From assembly GCF_024758505.1 (NCBI RefSeq), contig NZ_CP077970.1:5332001-5396000 (forward strand): 64,000 nt of DNA, in the 5' to 3' direction. The first letter of the stretch is position 1. Each line of letters opens with the position of its first letter. The stretch is from Bradyrhizobium arachidis (lineage in GTDB: Bacteria; Pseudomonadota; Alphaproteobacteria; Rhizobiales; Xanthobacteraceae). Of this stretch, positions 55,074 through 63,040 are shown piece after piece. The translations under genes and the position numbers were made by a program. The notes under the pieces were generated by a model that worked only from the letters and a program-made list of their open reading frames with translations, ran no database searches and was not told where the DNA came from.

Positions 55074-55850
55074 TCAAAGATTCATGGTTGCGCCGGCAGC
55101 TTTCGCGGCGGCTTCCGCCTCGCGGATCAGCTCCTGGCGCCGCTTGAGAACCTCGCCGGCAATTGCTTGCCCCGCCTGTTCGGGAGAGCCGGCATTGAAG
55201 GGCGGCTTTGGATCATATTCGATCAGCAATTGAATGCGCTTTGCGGTGTCCTCGCCAGCGAGCCGCGCGGCGATGGTCAGCGCAAGATCGATGCCGGCCG
55301 TCACGCCTCCGCCGGTCATGCGGTTGCGATCCTCGACGACGCGGTCCGTGCGCGTCACCGCGCCCATATGCGGAAGGAGATGGAGGACGTACCAGTGCGA
55401 CGTGGCCTGATAGCCCTTCAGAAGGCCCGCCGCTCCGAGCAGGAGCGAGCCCGTGCAAACGCTGGTCACCAGCCGCGCGGCGTTGCCCTGCTCCTTGATG
55501 AAGTCGACGGTCTGCCGATCCTGCATCGCCGCAACCGTTCCCTTCAGGCCGCCGGGCACAAACAGCACATCAAGCGGCTTCGGAGCGTTGTCGAAGCTGA
55601 CGGTCGGCGCAACAGCCACGCGCACGTCGGTTATGACCGGCTGGGCCGTCTTCCCGATCAGTTGGACGTCGGCCTGCATGATGTTGAACACGGTCAGCGG
55701 CCCGACGAGGTCGAGCAGGATCATGTCGGAGTGGATCAACATCCCGACCCGCAGCCGGTTGGATGGAGTTGGCTGCGCCATGGCGGCCGGCGCAACGAGA
55801 TTGAGCAGGGACAGTGCTGCCAGCGTGGTGTTGAATTCTCTGCGGTCCAT
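55074..55850 (-). CDS. exported DJ-1/PfpI (GATase1-like) protein
   Basis: 258 aa. The Tat signal is MDRREFNTTLAALSLLNLVA-PAAMA. The class I glutamine-amidotransferase-like domain follows: LRVGMLIHSDMILLDLVGPL (with the acidic Asp/Glu position), DVLFVPGGLKGTVAA and the nucleophile elbow VTSVCTGSLLLGAAGLLKGY. This resembles isonitrile hydratase and related DJ-1 proteins, here in the periplasm. It is inserted between the pcuC- and pcuD-like genes in an otherwise known copper operon. The function in copper handling is unknown. Confidence 0.85.
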   Translation of the reverse strand: MDRREFNTTLAALSLLNLVAPAAMAQPTPSNRLRVGMLIHSDMILLDLVGPLTVFNIMQADVQLIGKTAQPVITDVRVAVAPTVSFDNAPKPLDVLFVPGGLKGTVAAMQDRQTVDFIKEQGNAARLVTSVCTGSLLLGAAGLLKGYQATSHWYVLHLLPHMGAVTRTDRVVEDRNRMTGGGVTAGIDLALTIAARLAGEDTAKRIQLLIEYDPKPPFNAGSPEQAGQAIAGEVLKRRQELIREAEAAAKAAGATMNL

Positions 55851-55939
55851 GCTCCCTCTCCTCCAGTGGTCAGCGGAACAGAAGCAACGACAGCAAATGG
55901 TCGTTCGCCTCTGACCGCCTGATGTTCAACCCCGCACCA

Positions 55940-56470
55940 TCACATCTTCATCCCGGAATGGTCGTGCATCTTCTTCATCTGTCCGCCCTTGTCGGTGGCG
56001 CCGCCCGGTGCCTGCGCGCCGACGCCCTGGATGTCGAGCGAGACCTGCACCTTGCCGGCCTTCTCGAATTGCAGCGTCACCGGCACCTTGTCACCCTGCT
56101 TGAGCGGGCTCTTCAGCTCGAACAGCATCAGATGATAGCCGCCAGGCGCGAGCTTCACGGTCTTGCCGGGCTCAATGGCGAGCCCCTTGTCCAGCGCGCG
56201 CATCTTCATCACGCCGTCGGTGACCGCCATCTCGTGGACCTCGACCTTGCCGGCAATGTCGGCGGAGCCGCCGACGAGCTTGTCCGGCGCGCTCCCCTTG
56301 TTCTCGATCGTCAGATACGCGCCGCCGATCTTGGCGCCGCCGGGCGTGGCCCGGCTCCAGGCCTGCGTGATCACGAGATCGCCGGCCTTGATTTCCTGGG
56401 CGGTCGCGGGCGCCGCGAGCGCGGCGGCGAACAGGGCGAAGCCGGCAAGTCCGGCCAACAGAGTTTTCAT
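55940..56470 (-). CDS. pcuC: PCuAC-type periplasmic copper chaperone
   Basis: 176 aa. Signal peptide, then IKAGDLVITQAWSRATPGGA and GGAYLTIENKGSAPDKLVGG, the PCuAC cupredoxin-like start. The Cu(I) motif H-(M)-X10-M-X21-H-X-M is visible: VHEMAVTDGVMKMRALD and PGGYHLMLFEL. The C-terminal extension KKMHDHSGMKM adds further His and Met ligands. In Bradyrhizobium PcuC delivers copper for cytochrome oxidase assembly under copper limitation. It is 28 bases after the receptor gene. Confidence 0.93.
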   Translation of the reverse strand: MKTLLAGLAGFALFAAALAAPATAQEIKAGDLVITQAWSRATPGGAKIGGAYLTIENKGSAPDKLVGGSADIAGKVEVHEMAVTDGVMKMRALDKGLAIEPGKTVKLAPGGYHLMLFELKSPLKQGDKVPVTLQFEKAGKVQVSLDIQGVGAQAPGGATDKGGQMKKMHDHSGMKM

Positions 56471-56498
56471 GGGTAGCTCCTTCTTGTCGTTGGATCGT

Positions 56499-58985
56499 TC
56501 AGAACGTGTATTTCGCCGCCAGCACGAAGGTTCGGCCCGGGAAGGGATGGAACAAAAAGTACTGCTCGTTGAAGAGATTATCGACGCCGAAATCGAACGA
56601 GAAATTCTTCGTCGCGTTGTAGTGGATCTTCAAGTCCACAACGAAAAAATTATCGAAGGCCCCGTAGACGCGCGGGATGCGGTCGGTGTTGTCGAGCGTC
56701 GAGTACTGCTTGCCGCTGTAGCGGGCGGCGACGGTATAGGCCCAGCTTTCGTTCGGCCGGTAGGTCACGCCGAATTTGGCCCGCCAATCAGGGACGTAAG
56801 GTACGCGCTTGCCTACAACAGTGGTAGGCAGGTTGGTCAAAGGATCAAAACCGGCCCAGCTAGCGTCCGCCAGAATCCGAGAGTCGACGTAGGTCACGCT
56901 GCCGAACAGTTGCAGCCCGTTGATGAGCACGTTGTCCTTGTCGGCCGACAGCTCGACACCCTGCATACGGATGGCATCGACATTGCTGATAACGGTTGTC
57001 GGAGTCTGCACGCCCGTCGTCGGATTTGTCACCAGATTGGTCTGCGAGATGATGGCGTTGTTGGTCCGCTCGCGGAATAGCGTCAGCCTGACACGACCGT
57101 CGTTCCATCTGCGCTCGATATTCAGCTCGCCCGTGTAGTCATGCTCGGGAACGAGGAACGGATTTGCGAAGGTCGCCACGCCACCGACCGTGATGTTCTG
57201 ATAGAGCTCGGTCACCGTCGGGTAGCGGTACGCCTCACCAAAGCTGCCGGTGATGCGCCATTCCTTGTTCAGATCGTAAGTGAGTGACGCCTTCGGCGAG
57301 AAATTGGTCGAGGACAGCGCCGGCTGATTGACCGCCGCCGATGACGTGATGACGCCCACGCCATTCTGGATCGTGTTGAGATTGAACCCATCCAATGCGC
57401 GCCAGGTCTCAAGCCGGCCGCCGAGCGTCAGCTTGAGATTGGGCACGATCTTCCAGGCGTCCTGCAACCAGAGTGCACCGGTTCGCGTCTCGCCGATGCC
57501 TTGCGAATACAGCGTGCCGTTGCCTTTATCCCCTGTCGAATACCAGACGGTCGACGCATAGACCGGGTTTTCGAGGCGATAGCGGTCGCCATGAACGCCA
57601 AAGCTGACCTCGTGCGCGCCGTCGATCCCGTCGGGACGCCAGATGCCCTTGGCGTCGGCGTTCTGCCAGTTCGTGCCGTCCATCCGCGTCACCTTCCCGT
57701 TCAGGGAGTAGCTGGTGCCGGCGCGGACGGTGAACGGGTTTGTCTGGATGTCCTGGAGATAGTTGTAGCTCGACGCTGAGAGGTCGAAGTCGAACACACC
57801 CTTGGTATCGCTCTTCAGCGCGACCGCATTGCTGACATGAGTCTGGTCCCAGATGTATTTGCTGTTCGCAAAGCTGGAGATGCCGGCAAAGGTGGGCAGA
57901 CCCGTCGCTGTCGATTTCAGATAGGTCTGCGGATCGGACGTTTGGTGATTGTTCCAGATGCCAAGCGAATACGTTGCCTGCACCAGCGGCGACACATCCC
58001 AGGCCAGCCGCAGATTGCCGGACGCCTGTTGCGAATGCGCGAGCGTTCCCGCGCCCACCACGTTCGCGATCATACCCTGCTTGTTCTGGGCCGGAAACAT
58101 TCCGGTCGTGCCCGGCGGAGTCCCCGTGGGATTTGCCAGCGTCGCGCCGAAGGTCACGTAGGACAGCGGCTGCTGAAAACTGTCGAGATAGTTGGCGCTC
58201 ACGAGCCACGACAAATTGCCGTCGCGATTGCCCGCGGCAGCACTGGTCTGGCTCGTCACATAGGTGTCCTTGGTGCCGTACTGGCTCCACGGCATCACCG
58301 AGACCGTTTCCTTGGCCACCGCAAATGGCTTGTCCGGCATTTTCGAGGAGATCAGCAGCACGCCGCCGATCGAGTTGCCGGGATAGGCCGCCGCAAACGG
58401 GCCGTTGAGGAAGTCGATTCGCCCGATCGCTTCGGGCGAGATCAGGTTCCACTTTGGCGAGGCGCCGGAGTTGTTGTTGCCGATCAGCGCCGAGATCAGA
58501 AGGTCGTCATAGTAGATCAGCGTCCGCGCGCTGGAGTTCAGACCCCAGCTTCGCGTTGCCAGCACCGCCTGGTTGTCCCCGTCATTGCGTTTCCGCACGA
58601 ACAGGCTCGGCATGTATTTGACGGCATCCTCGGCATCCTTGAGGTTGATGGTTTCATCGACCTCCTTGGCGGTGATGCTGAAGGACTGTTGCGGCAGCTG
58701 GTAGCGCGCCACCGCCGACGGCGTCGCCAGCGAGGCACGAGTCTCCCCGCCGACCGGATTGACGACGATGACCGGGATCGACCGGTTGGCGGCCGCCGGT
58801 CTGGTCGCGCGCGGTTTGGCATTCGCGGAGCGTTGGGCGAGCTTGCGCGCCTCCTTGGGCGCATCGACGCTCACCGCCGGCAGCTCCTTCTCGCTACCTT
58901 GGGCAAAGGCTCCGCTCGTCGACGCGAGTAGCGCCGCCTGGATGGCGACGACACTCACGCCACAGAGGGCATGAAGGCGTAACAT
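56499..58985 (-). CDS. pcuB: TonB-dependent outer-membrane receptor (PcuB-like)
   Basis: 828 aa. Signal peptide MLRLHALCGVSVVAIQAALL-ASTSGAFAQ, an Ala/Lys/Arg-rich linker, then the plug domain (SITAKEVDETINLKDAEDAV, then KYMPSLFVRKRNDGDNQAVL) and a 22-strand barrel ending FVLAAKYTF. By position in the pcu operon it should import a copper complex. AGGAA lies about 7 bases before ATG 58985. It lies 84 bases downstream of the DUF2946 gene. Confidence 0.92.
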   Translation of the reverse strand: MLRLHALCGVSVVAIQAALLASTSGAFAQGSEKELPAVSVDAPKEARKLAQRSANAKPRATRPAAANRSIPVIVVNPVGGETRASLATPSAVARYQLPQQSFSITAKEVDETINLKDAEDAVKYMPSLFVRKRNDGDNQAVLATRSWGLNSSARTLIYYDDLLISALIGNNNSGASPKWNLISPEAIGRIDFLNGPFAAAYPGNSIGGVLLISSKMPDKPFAVAKETVSVMPWSQYGTKDTYVTSQTSAAAGNRDGNLSWLVSANYLDSFQQPLSYVTFGATLANPTGTPPGTTGMFPAQNKQGMIANVVGAGTLAHSQQASGNLRLAWDVSPLVQATYSLGIWNNHQTSDPQTYLKSTATGLPTFAGISSFANSKYIWDQTHVSNAVALKSDTKGVFDFDLSASSYNYLQDIQTNPFTVRAGTSYSLNGKVTRMDGTNWQNADAKGIWRPDGIDGAHEVSFGVHGDRYRLENPVYASTVWYSTGDKGNGTLYSQGIGETRTGALWLQDAWKIVPNLKLTLGGRLETWRALDGFNLNTIQNGVGVITSSAAVNQPALSSTNFSPKASLTYDLNKEWRITGSFGEAYRYPTVTELYQNITVGGVATFANPFLVPEHDYTGELNIERRWNDGRVRLTLFRERTNNAIISQTNLVTNPTTGVQTPTTVISNVDAIRMQGVELSADKDNVLINGLQLFGSVTYVDSRILADASWAGFDPLTNLPTTVVGKRVPYVPDWRAKFGVTYRPNESWAYTVAARYSGKQYSTLDNTDRIPRVYGAFDNFFVVDLKIHYNATKNFSFDFGVDNLFNEQYFLFHPFPGRTFVLAAKYTF

Positions 58986-59069
58986 CGTAAATTCCTGACG
59001 CCGGCACGGCGGCCGGCCTTTCGACTGCATCAGTCGCCGGCGGACGAACCGCGGCGACCACGAGGGTCG

Positions 59070-59456
59070 TCAGGAAATTTGCGGCGGCGCGCGCGCTTGC
59101 GCGTTGGAGCCGCCATGCGACGTGACAACGCTATCGGTCACATCGTGCCACACCACGCGCGCGGCGTGGCGGAGGGGCGCGGAGAACGTCGGCTGCGGCG
59201 AATCGAGCGACGCGTTCGCCTGCGCAAGGCAGCACATCGCGCAGGCCCCCGCATGCGCGCCGGGCACGCCCGTCTGATCGGCAAGACCGGAGCCCGAGGA
59301 ATCGCTGCTATGGCAGATGACGGCGTTCTGGAGCGGATCGGCTACGGCCGCAGCCGCCGCCCAGCAGGCGGCGATCGGCGCCAGCACCTGGATCGCCAGC
59401 GCGATCAGGACGATAGGCAGGAATTTTTGCAGCCGCGCGCGCATTCGCCGAACCAT
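59070..59456 (-). CDS. pcuA: DUF2946 protein (PcuA-like)
   Basis: About 128 aa. The membrane helix FLPIVLIALAIQVLAPIAAC is followed by a Cys/His-containing periplasmic part (NAVICHSSDSSGSG and HAGACAMCCLAQANASL) and the typical DUF2946 end ARAPPQIS. The cysteines and histidines suggest copper binding. The start is ATG 59456 or the TTG at 59471. It is the first gene of the operon; the promoter should lie in 59457-59640, an AT-rich stretch. Confidence 0.85.
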   Translation of the reverse strand: MVRRMRARLQKFLPIVLIALAIQVLAPIAACWAAAAAVADPLQNAVICHSSDSSGSGLADQTGVPGAHAGACAMCCLAQANASLDSPQPTFSAPLRHAARVVWHDVTDSVVTSHGGSNAQARAPPQIS

Positions 59457-59699
59457 TTGTTCGCCTACCAACTAATCACCGCGCCCTTTCCAAGTCGAGA
59501 CAGGTTCGCGCGCCAGCTTGGGCCACGACAAATTTGTGGGAGAGTGTGTTCCGTATACCGCGCTGGGGCCTGAACAAGCACGCTCTGACCGCCTTACCAC
59601 CCTACCAGCCAGACGAATTCCATCTATTTTTCAATATCTTATCTGATTAGTATTACGAACATTTCGTCCACTGCTCGAATTTTGAACAATCGTTGCTGA

Positions 59700-59904
59700 A
59701 ATTGATGACAAGTGAGAAAAGTTCATCTAGCATTCATGTGCTCAGGCTGGCCGCGAGGTCGAAGTCTGGTGGTCCAAGTCTCGGGAGGAGCCCCTGGCGC
59801 GCAAAACGCAGCGTCGCCCCGTCAATCAAGAGCAAATCTTCAGATATCGGGGATAATAGGGTCGACACAATTTTTGAGCGGGGCTAGGGCCCCGCTCTTT
59901 TTTT
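59700..59904 (+). ncRNA. candidate small RNA ending in a rho-independent terminator
   Basis: A terminator with a seven-T run at 59876-59904 has no plausible protein gene in front of it on the plus strand. The preceding about 200 bases have no good open frame and follow an AT-rich stretch with possible -35 sequence (TTGATG at 59702). The 5' end is a guess. Confidence 0.45.
59876..59904 (+). terminator. strong rho-independent terminator
   Basis: GAGCGGGG (59876-59883) pairs with CCCCGCTC (59890-59897) around a 6-base loop, followed by TTTTTTT (59898-59904). Confidence 0.92.
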
Positions 59905-59946
59905 GCCTTTTGCAGCGCGTGTTTGTGCCGCGCCGGCGCCACACAA

Positions 59947-60351
59947 ATGAATGCGTCAACCAATCCGATCGAACGAAGCTTCGAACTTGCGGCCGATCGC
60001 TGCGAGGATCTGACACCGCTTGTCTATCGGCGTCTGTTTCGCGAACGCCCCGAAGCACAGACGATGTTTCGCACGGACGGTGGCGATCTCGTGAAGGGAT
60101 CGATGCTGGCGCTGACGATCGAGGCGATTCTTGATTTCGCAGGCGCGCGCAGCGGGCATTTCCGCATGATCGCATGCGAAGTGTCCTCGCATGACGCTTA
60201 CGGCACACAGCGCGATCTCTTCATCGACTTCTTCCGCATCATTCGGGACACGCTACGTGACGTACTTGCCGACGAGTGGTCGCCGGCCATCGACGATGCC
60301 TGGCAAAAATTGCTCATCGACATCGCGGCCTTTGCCGAGAGTCCGGCCTGA
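59947..60351 (+). CDS. globin-family protein
   Basis: 134 aa with an all-helical globin pattern: ERSFELAADRCEDLTPLVYR, then RLFRERPEAQTMFRTDGGDL for the A-C helices. The F-helix region EVSSHDAYGTQRDLFIDFF has a histidine in the place of the proximal ligand, and the G-H helices follow (DALA-like DTLRDVLADEWSPAIDDAWQ). It may bind heme and act as a sensor or in NO/O2 handling. ATG 59947 lacks a strong ribosome site; an open frame to 59923 exists. It is preceded by a terminator, so its promoter is very short or shared. Confidence 0.75.
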   Translation: MNASTNPIERSFELAADRCEDLTPLVYRRLFRERPEAQTMFRTDGGDLVKGSMLALTIEAILDFAGARSGHFRMIACEVSSHDAYGTQRDLFIDFFRIIRDTLRDVLADEWSPAIDDAWQKLLIDIAAFAESPA

Positions 60352-60495
60352 ATCTTCGCATTGCACCAACGCGGCTGCGTCAGATTTCCGCGCGATTGCG
60401 TGACGGGTAGCGTGGACCCTTCGATTGTGAGACACTGCCCTCCTTGGTAGCGCAAACAAAGACGCTGCCAACGCAAAAGATCATGGGAGCGAGCG

Positions 60496-61518
60496 ATGTC
60501 CGGGACGAAAGATTTCTCGAAGACCAGGCGCGATCTTCTTCAGGCGGCAGCGACCGCCGGCGCCGCCACGGCAATTCTCGGCAGCATGGGCATAAACCCA
60601 GCGCTTGCCGCCGAAGTCGGACGATCCGAGAAGCCGTTGAAGGCGGCATTCTCCAATGCAGGCCTCCAGGCCACCTGGTGCGCCCAGGGCAAACAGGCTG
60701 CGGAATTCTGGGGCAAGCTGTTCAACGTCGAAGTCACCTGGTTCGACGGCCAGCTCGATGCGGTGAAGCAGCGCGCCGCGATCGATAACATGGCCTCGCA
60801 GAAGTGGGACTTTGTCGCGATCCAGGCGTTTGGCATCGGCACCCTCACCCAGCCCGTGCAGAAGATGATCGACGCCGGCACGCCCGTGATCGACATGGAC
60901 ACGCTGATTGCTCCGCTCGATCAGATCAACGTCCACTCCTTCCTCGCGCCCGACAACGAGTTCATGGGCGCCTCAGTCACGCAGGCGCTGTGCAACGCCA
61001 TGGGCGGCAAGGGCAAGATCATCATGACGCAAGGCGCGCTCGGCCACACCGGTGCGCAGGGCCGCGCCAAGGGCTTCAACTCGGTCGTCAAGCAATTCCC
61101 GAACATCGAGGTGCTCGACACCCAGCCGGCCGATTGGGACGTCTCCAAGACCGCACGACTGTGGGAAACCTATCTGACCAAATACCCGCAGATCGACGCG
61201 GCGTTCTTCCACAATGACGACATGGCGCTCGCCGCCGCCAACATCATGAAGGCGCGCAACCGCACCAACATCCTGATCGGCGGCGTCGACGCCATGCCGC
61301 CGGCGATTCAGGCGGTGAGCGAAGGCCGCATGTATGCTACCGTCCGCAACCCGTCTTGCCGCATCCATGGCGGCGCCATCATCGCGGGCGTCTCCGCTGT
61401 GGTTGGCGGCGAGAAGAGCGGACAAGGCATCCCGAAGAGTGTCGTCACGGACGGCCCGGTCGTGACCAAGGCGAATGCTGCCGGCATGCAGTGGATGCAG
61501 GATCATTTCCTGATCTGA
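60496..61518 (+). CDS. sugar ABC transporter periplasmic binding protein
   Basis: 340 aa, ribose-binding-protein type (periplasmic binding protein fold I). The Tat signal KTRRDLLQAAATAGAATAIL ends at NPALAAE. The core includes LKAAFSNAGLQATWCAQGKQ, DNMASQKWDFVAIQAFG, NVHSFLAPDNEFMGASVTQA and AAFFHNDDMALAAANIMKAR. The substrate is a pentose, polyol or similar but cannot be told. GGGAGCG precedes ATG 60496. It is the first gene of an ABC operon with the two following genes. Confidence 0.92.
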   Translation: MSGTKDFSKTRRDLLQAAATAGAATAILGSMGINPALAAEVGRSEKPLKAAFSNAGLQATWCAQGKQAAEFWGKLFNVEVTWFDGQLDAVKQRAAIDNMASQKWDFVAIQAFGIGTLTQPVQKMIDAGTPVIDMDTLIAPLDQINVHSFLAPDNEFMGASVTQALCNAMGGKGKIIMTQGALGHTGAQGRAKGFNSVVKQFPNIEVLDTQPADWDVSKTARLWETYLTKYPQIDAAFFHNDDMALAAANIMKARNRTNILIGGVDAMPPAIQAVSEGRMYATVRNPSCRIHGGAIIAGVSAVVGGEKSGQGIPKSVVTDGPVVTKANAAGMQWMQDHFLI

Positions 61519-61525
61519 TTCCTCG

Positions 61526-63028
61526 ATGCAGCAGGCACGCTCGCCGATCCTCGAACTGCAGGGCATCACGAAGAGCTTCGGCGGCGTCGAAGCGCTTCGT
61601 GGTGTCGACTTTGCGCTCTACGCCGGCGAGATCCATGGTCTCGTCGGCGAGAACGGCGCCGGAAAAAGCACGCTGATGAAAATCATCGCCGGCGTGCACC
61701 CCGAATTCTCCGGCCGTTTCCTGGTCAATGGCCAGGAAACCCGCTTTCGCTCGGCCCGTGACGCCCATGCCGCCGGCATCGCCATGGTGCATCAGGAGCT
61801 CAGCGTCGCGCCCGACCTGACGGTCGCGGAGAACGTGTTTTTGGGCAACCAGCCGACCAACCGGCTCGGCATCGTGCAGTGGCGGCGGATGGCGCGGGAC
61901 GCCGGCGAGCAGCTCGCGCGCTTCGGGATCGACGTCGACCCGATGTCACGGCTCGGTGACCTCCCGATCGGGCTCCAGCAGCTCATCGAGATCGCCCGCG
62001 TGCTGTTCTCGGGCGCCCGCATCGTCATCCTGGACGAGCCGACCTCCGCCCTCTCCCCGCCCGAGGTCGAACGCCTGTTCGCGACGCTGCGGCGGCTACG
62101 CGATGAGGGCACCGGCATCGTCTTCATCTCGCATTTCATCGAGGACATCCTTCGCGTGTCCGACACGGTCACCGTATTCCGCAACGGTCGAAAGGTCGCA
62201 GAGACCGCATCAGCGGCCACCACCAAGGGCGCGCTGATCGAGGCAATGATCGGGCGCGGCGGCGAGGCCCTGGAGCACAGCTATACCGACGACCTCAGCC
62301 TGCCGAAGCCGAGCGACGGCCCGGTGGTTCTGAAGGTCGACCAGTTGTCGCTCGCCCGCAGCCTGCAGGACGTCTCGTTCGAGGCGCGCTCCGGCGAGGT
62401 GCTGGGCATCTACGGCTTCATGGGCTGCGGCCAGCAGGAATTGTCCCGCATCCTGTTCGGCAAGCTGAAGCCGGACAGCGGCGCGCTCATCGTGGACGGC
62501 GCAGCCAAGAGCTTTGCCAGCACGGCGGCGGCACGTCGCGCCGGCGTGGCGCTGGTGCCCGAGAGCCGGCGCGCAATGCTGTTCCACCAGGAGCCGGTCT
62601 ACAAGAACGTCTCGATCAGCATCTTGGACCGCATCTCCGCCCTCCTGCTCAAGCCGGCGCGCGAGCGGGAGATCGCAAAACGCCAGGTCGAGCAGTTGCA
62701 GATCAGGCCGCCGGTCGTCAGTCTCGACCTCGGCATGCTCTCGGGCGGCAACCAGCAGAAGGTCGCGCTGGCGAAATGGCTGACCTATCCGCCAAAACTA
62801 TTGGTTCTCTGCGAGCCGACGCGCGGCATGGACGTCGGCGCCAAGAACGACGTCATCAACATCGTGCGCGATCTCCGCGCCAAGGGGCTGGCGATCATCG
62901 TCCTGTCGACGGAGCCGGAGACGGTGCTGTCGCTGGCCGACCGCATCCTCGTGCTCAAGCGCGGCGCGGTGGTGCGGGAATTCACCAACGAACCGGTCAG
63001 CAAAGACCGCCTGCTGGAGGCGGCGTGA
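61526..63028 (+). CDS. sugar ABC transporter ATPase (two NBDs)
   Basis: 500 aa, RbsA/XylG type with two fused nucleotide-binding domains. The first Walker A is GLVGENGAGKSTLMKIIAGV, with the signature PIGLQQLIEIARVL and Walker B IVILDEPTSALSPPE. The second domain has the degenerate Walker A GIYGFMGCGQQELSRILFG, the signature MLSGGNQQKVALAKWL and LLVLCEPTRGMDVGAKNDVI. It starts 7 bases after the binding-protein stop and is translated with it. Confidence 0.93.
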   Translation: MQQARSPILELQGITKSFGGVEALRGVDFALYAGEIHGLVGENGAGKSTLMKIIAGVHPEFSGRFLVNGQETRFRSARDAHAAGIAMVHQELSVAPDLTVAENVFLGNQPTNRLGIVQWRRMARDAGEQLARFGIDVDPMSRLGDLPIGLQQLIEIARVLFSGARIVILDEPTSALSPPEVERLFATLRRLRDEGTGIVFISHFIEDILRVSDTVTVFRNGRKVAETASAATTKGALIEAMIGRGGEALEHSYTDDLSLPKPSDGPVVLKVDQLSLARSLQDVSFEARSGEVLGIYGFMGCGQQELSRILFGKLKPDSGALIVDGAAKSFASTAAARRAGVALVPESRRAMLFHQEPVYKNVSISILDRISALLLKPAREREIAKRQVEQLQIRPPVVSLDLGMLSGGNQQKVALAKWLTYPPKLLVLCEPTRGMDVGAKNDVINIVRDLRAKGLAIIVLSTEPETVLSLADRILVLKRGAVVREFTNEPVSKDRLLEAA

Positions 63029-63040
63029 CGGAGAAGCACA

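Larger units (their letters stand above)
59457..59946. other. AT-rich intergenic region between the copper operon and globin
   Basis: 490 bases without a convincing protein gene. The left part (about 59600-59700) is markedly AT-rich and probably carries the pcu promoter on the minus strand. The right part ends in a strong plus-strand terminator, which suggests a small RNA (listed separately). I cannot identify a regulator site by eye. Confidence 0.6.
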
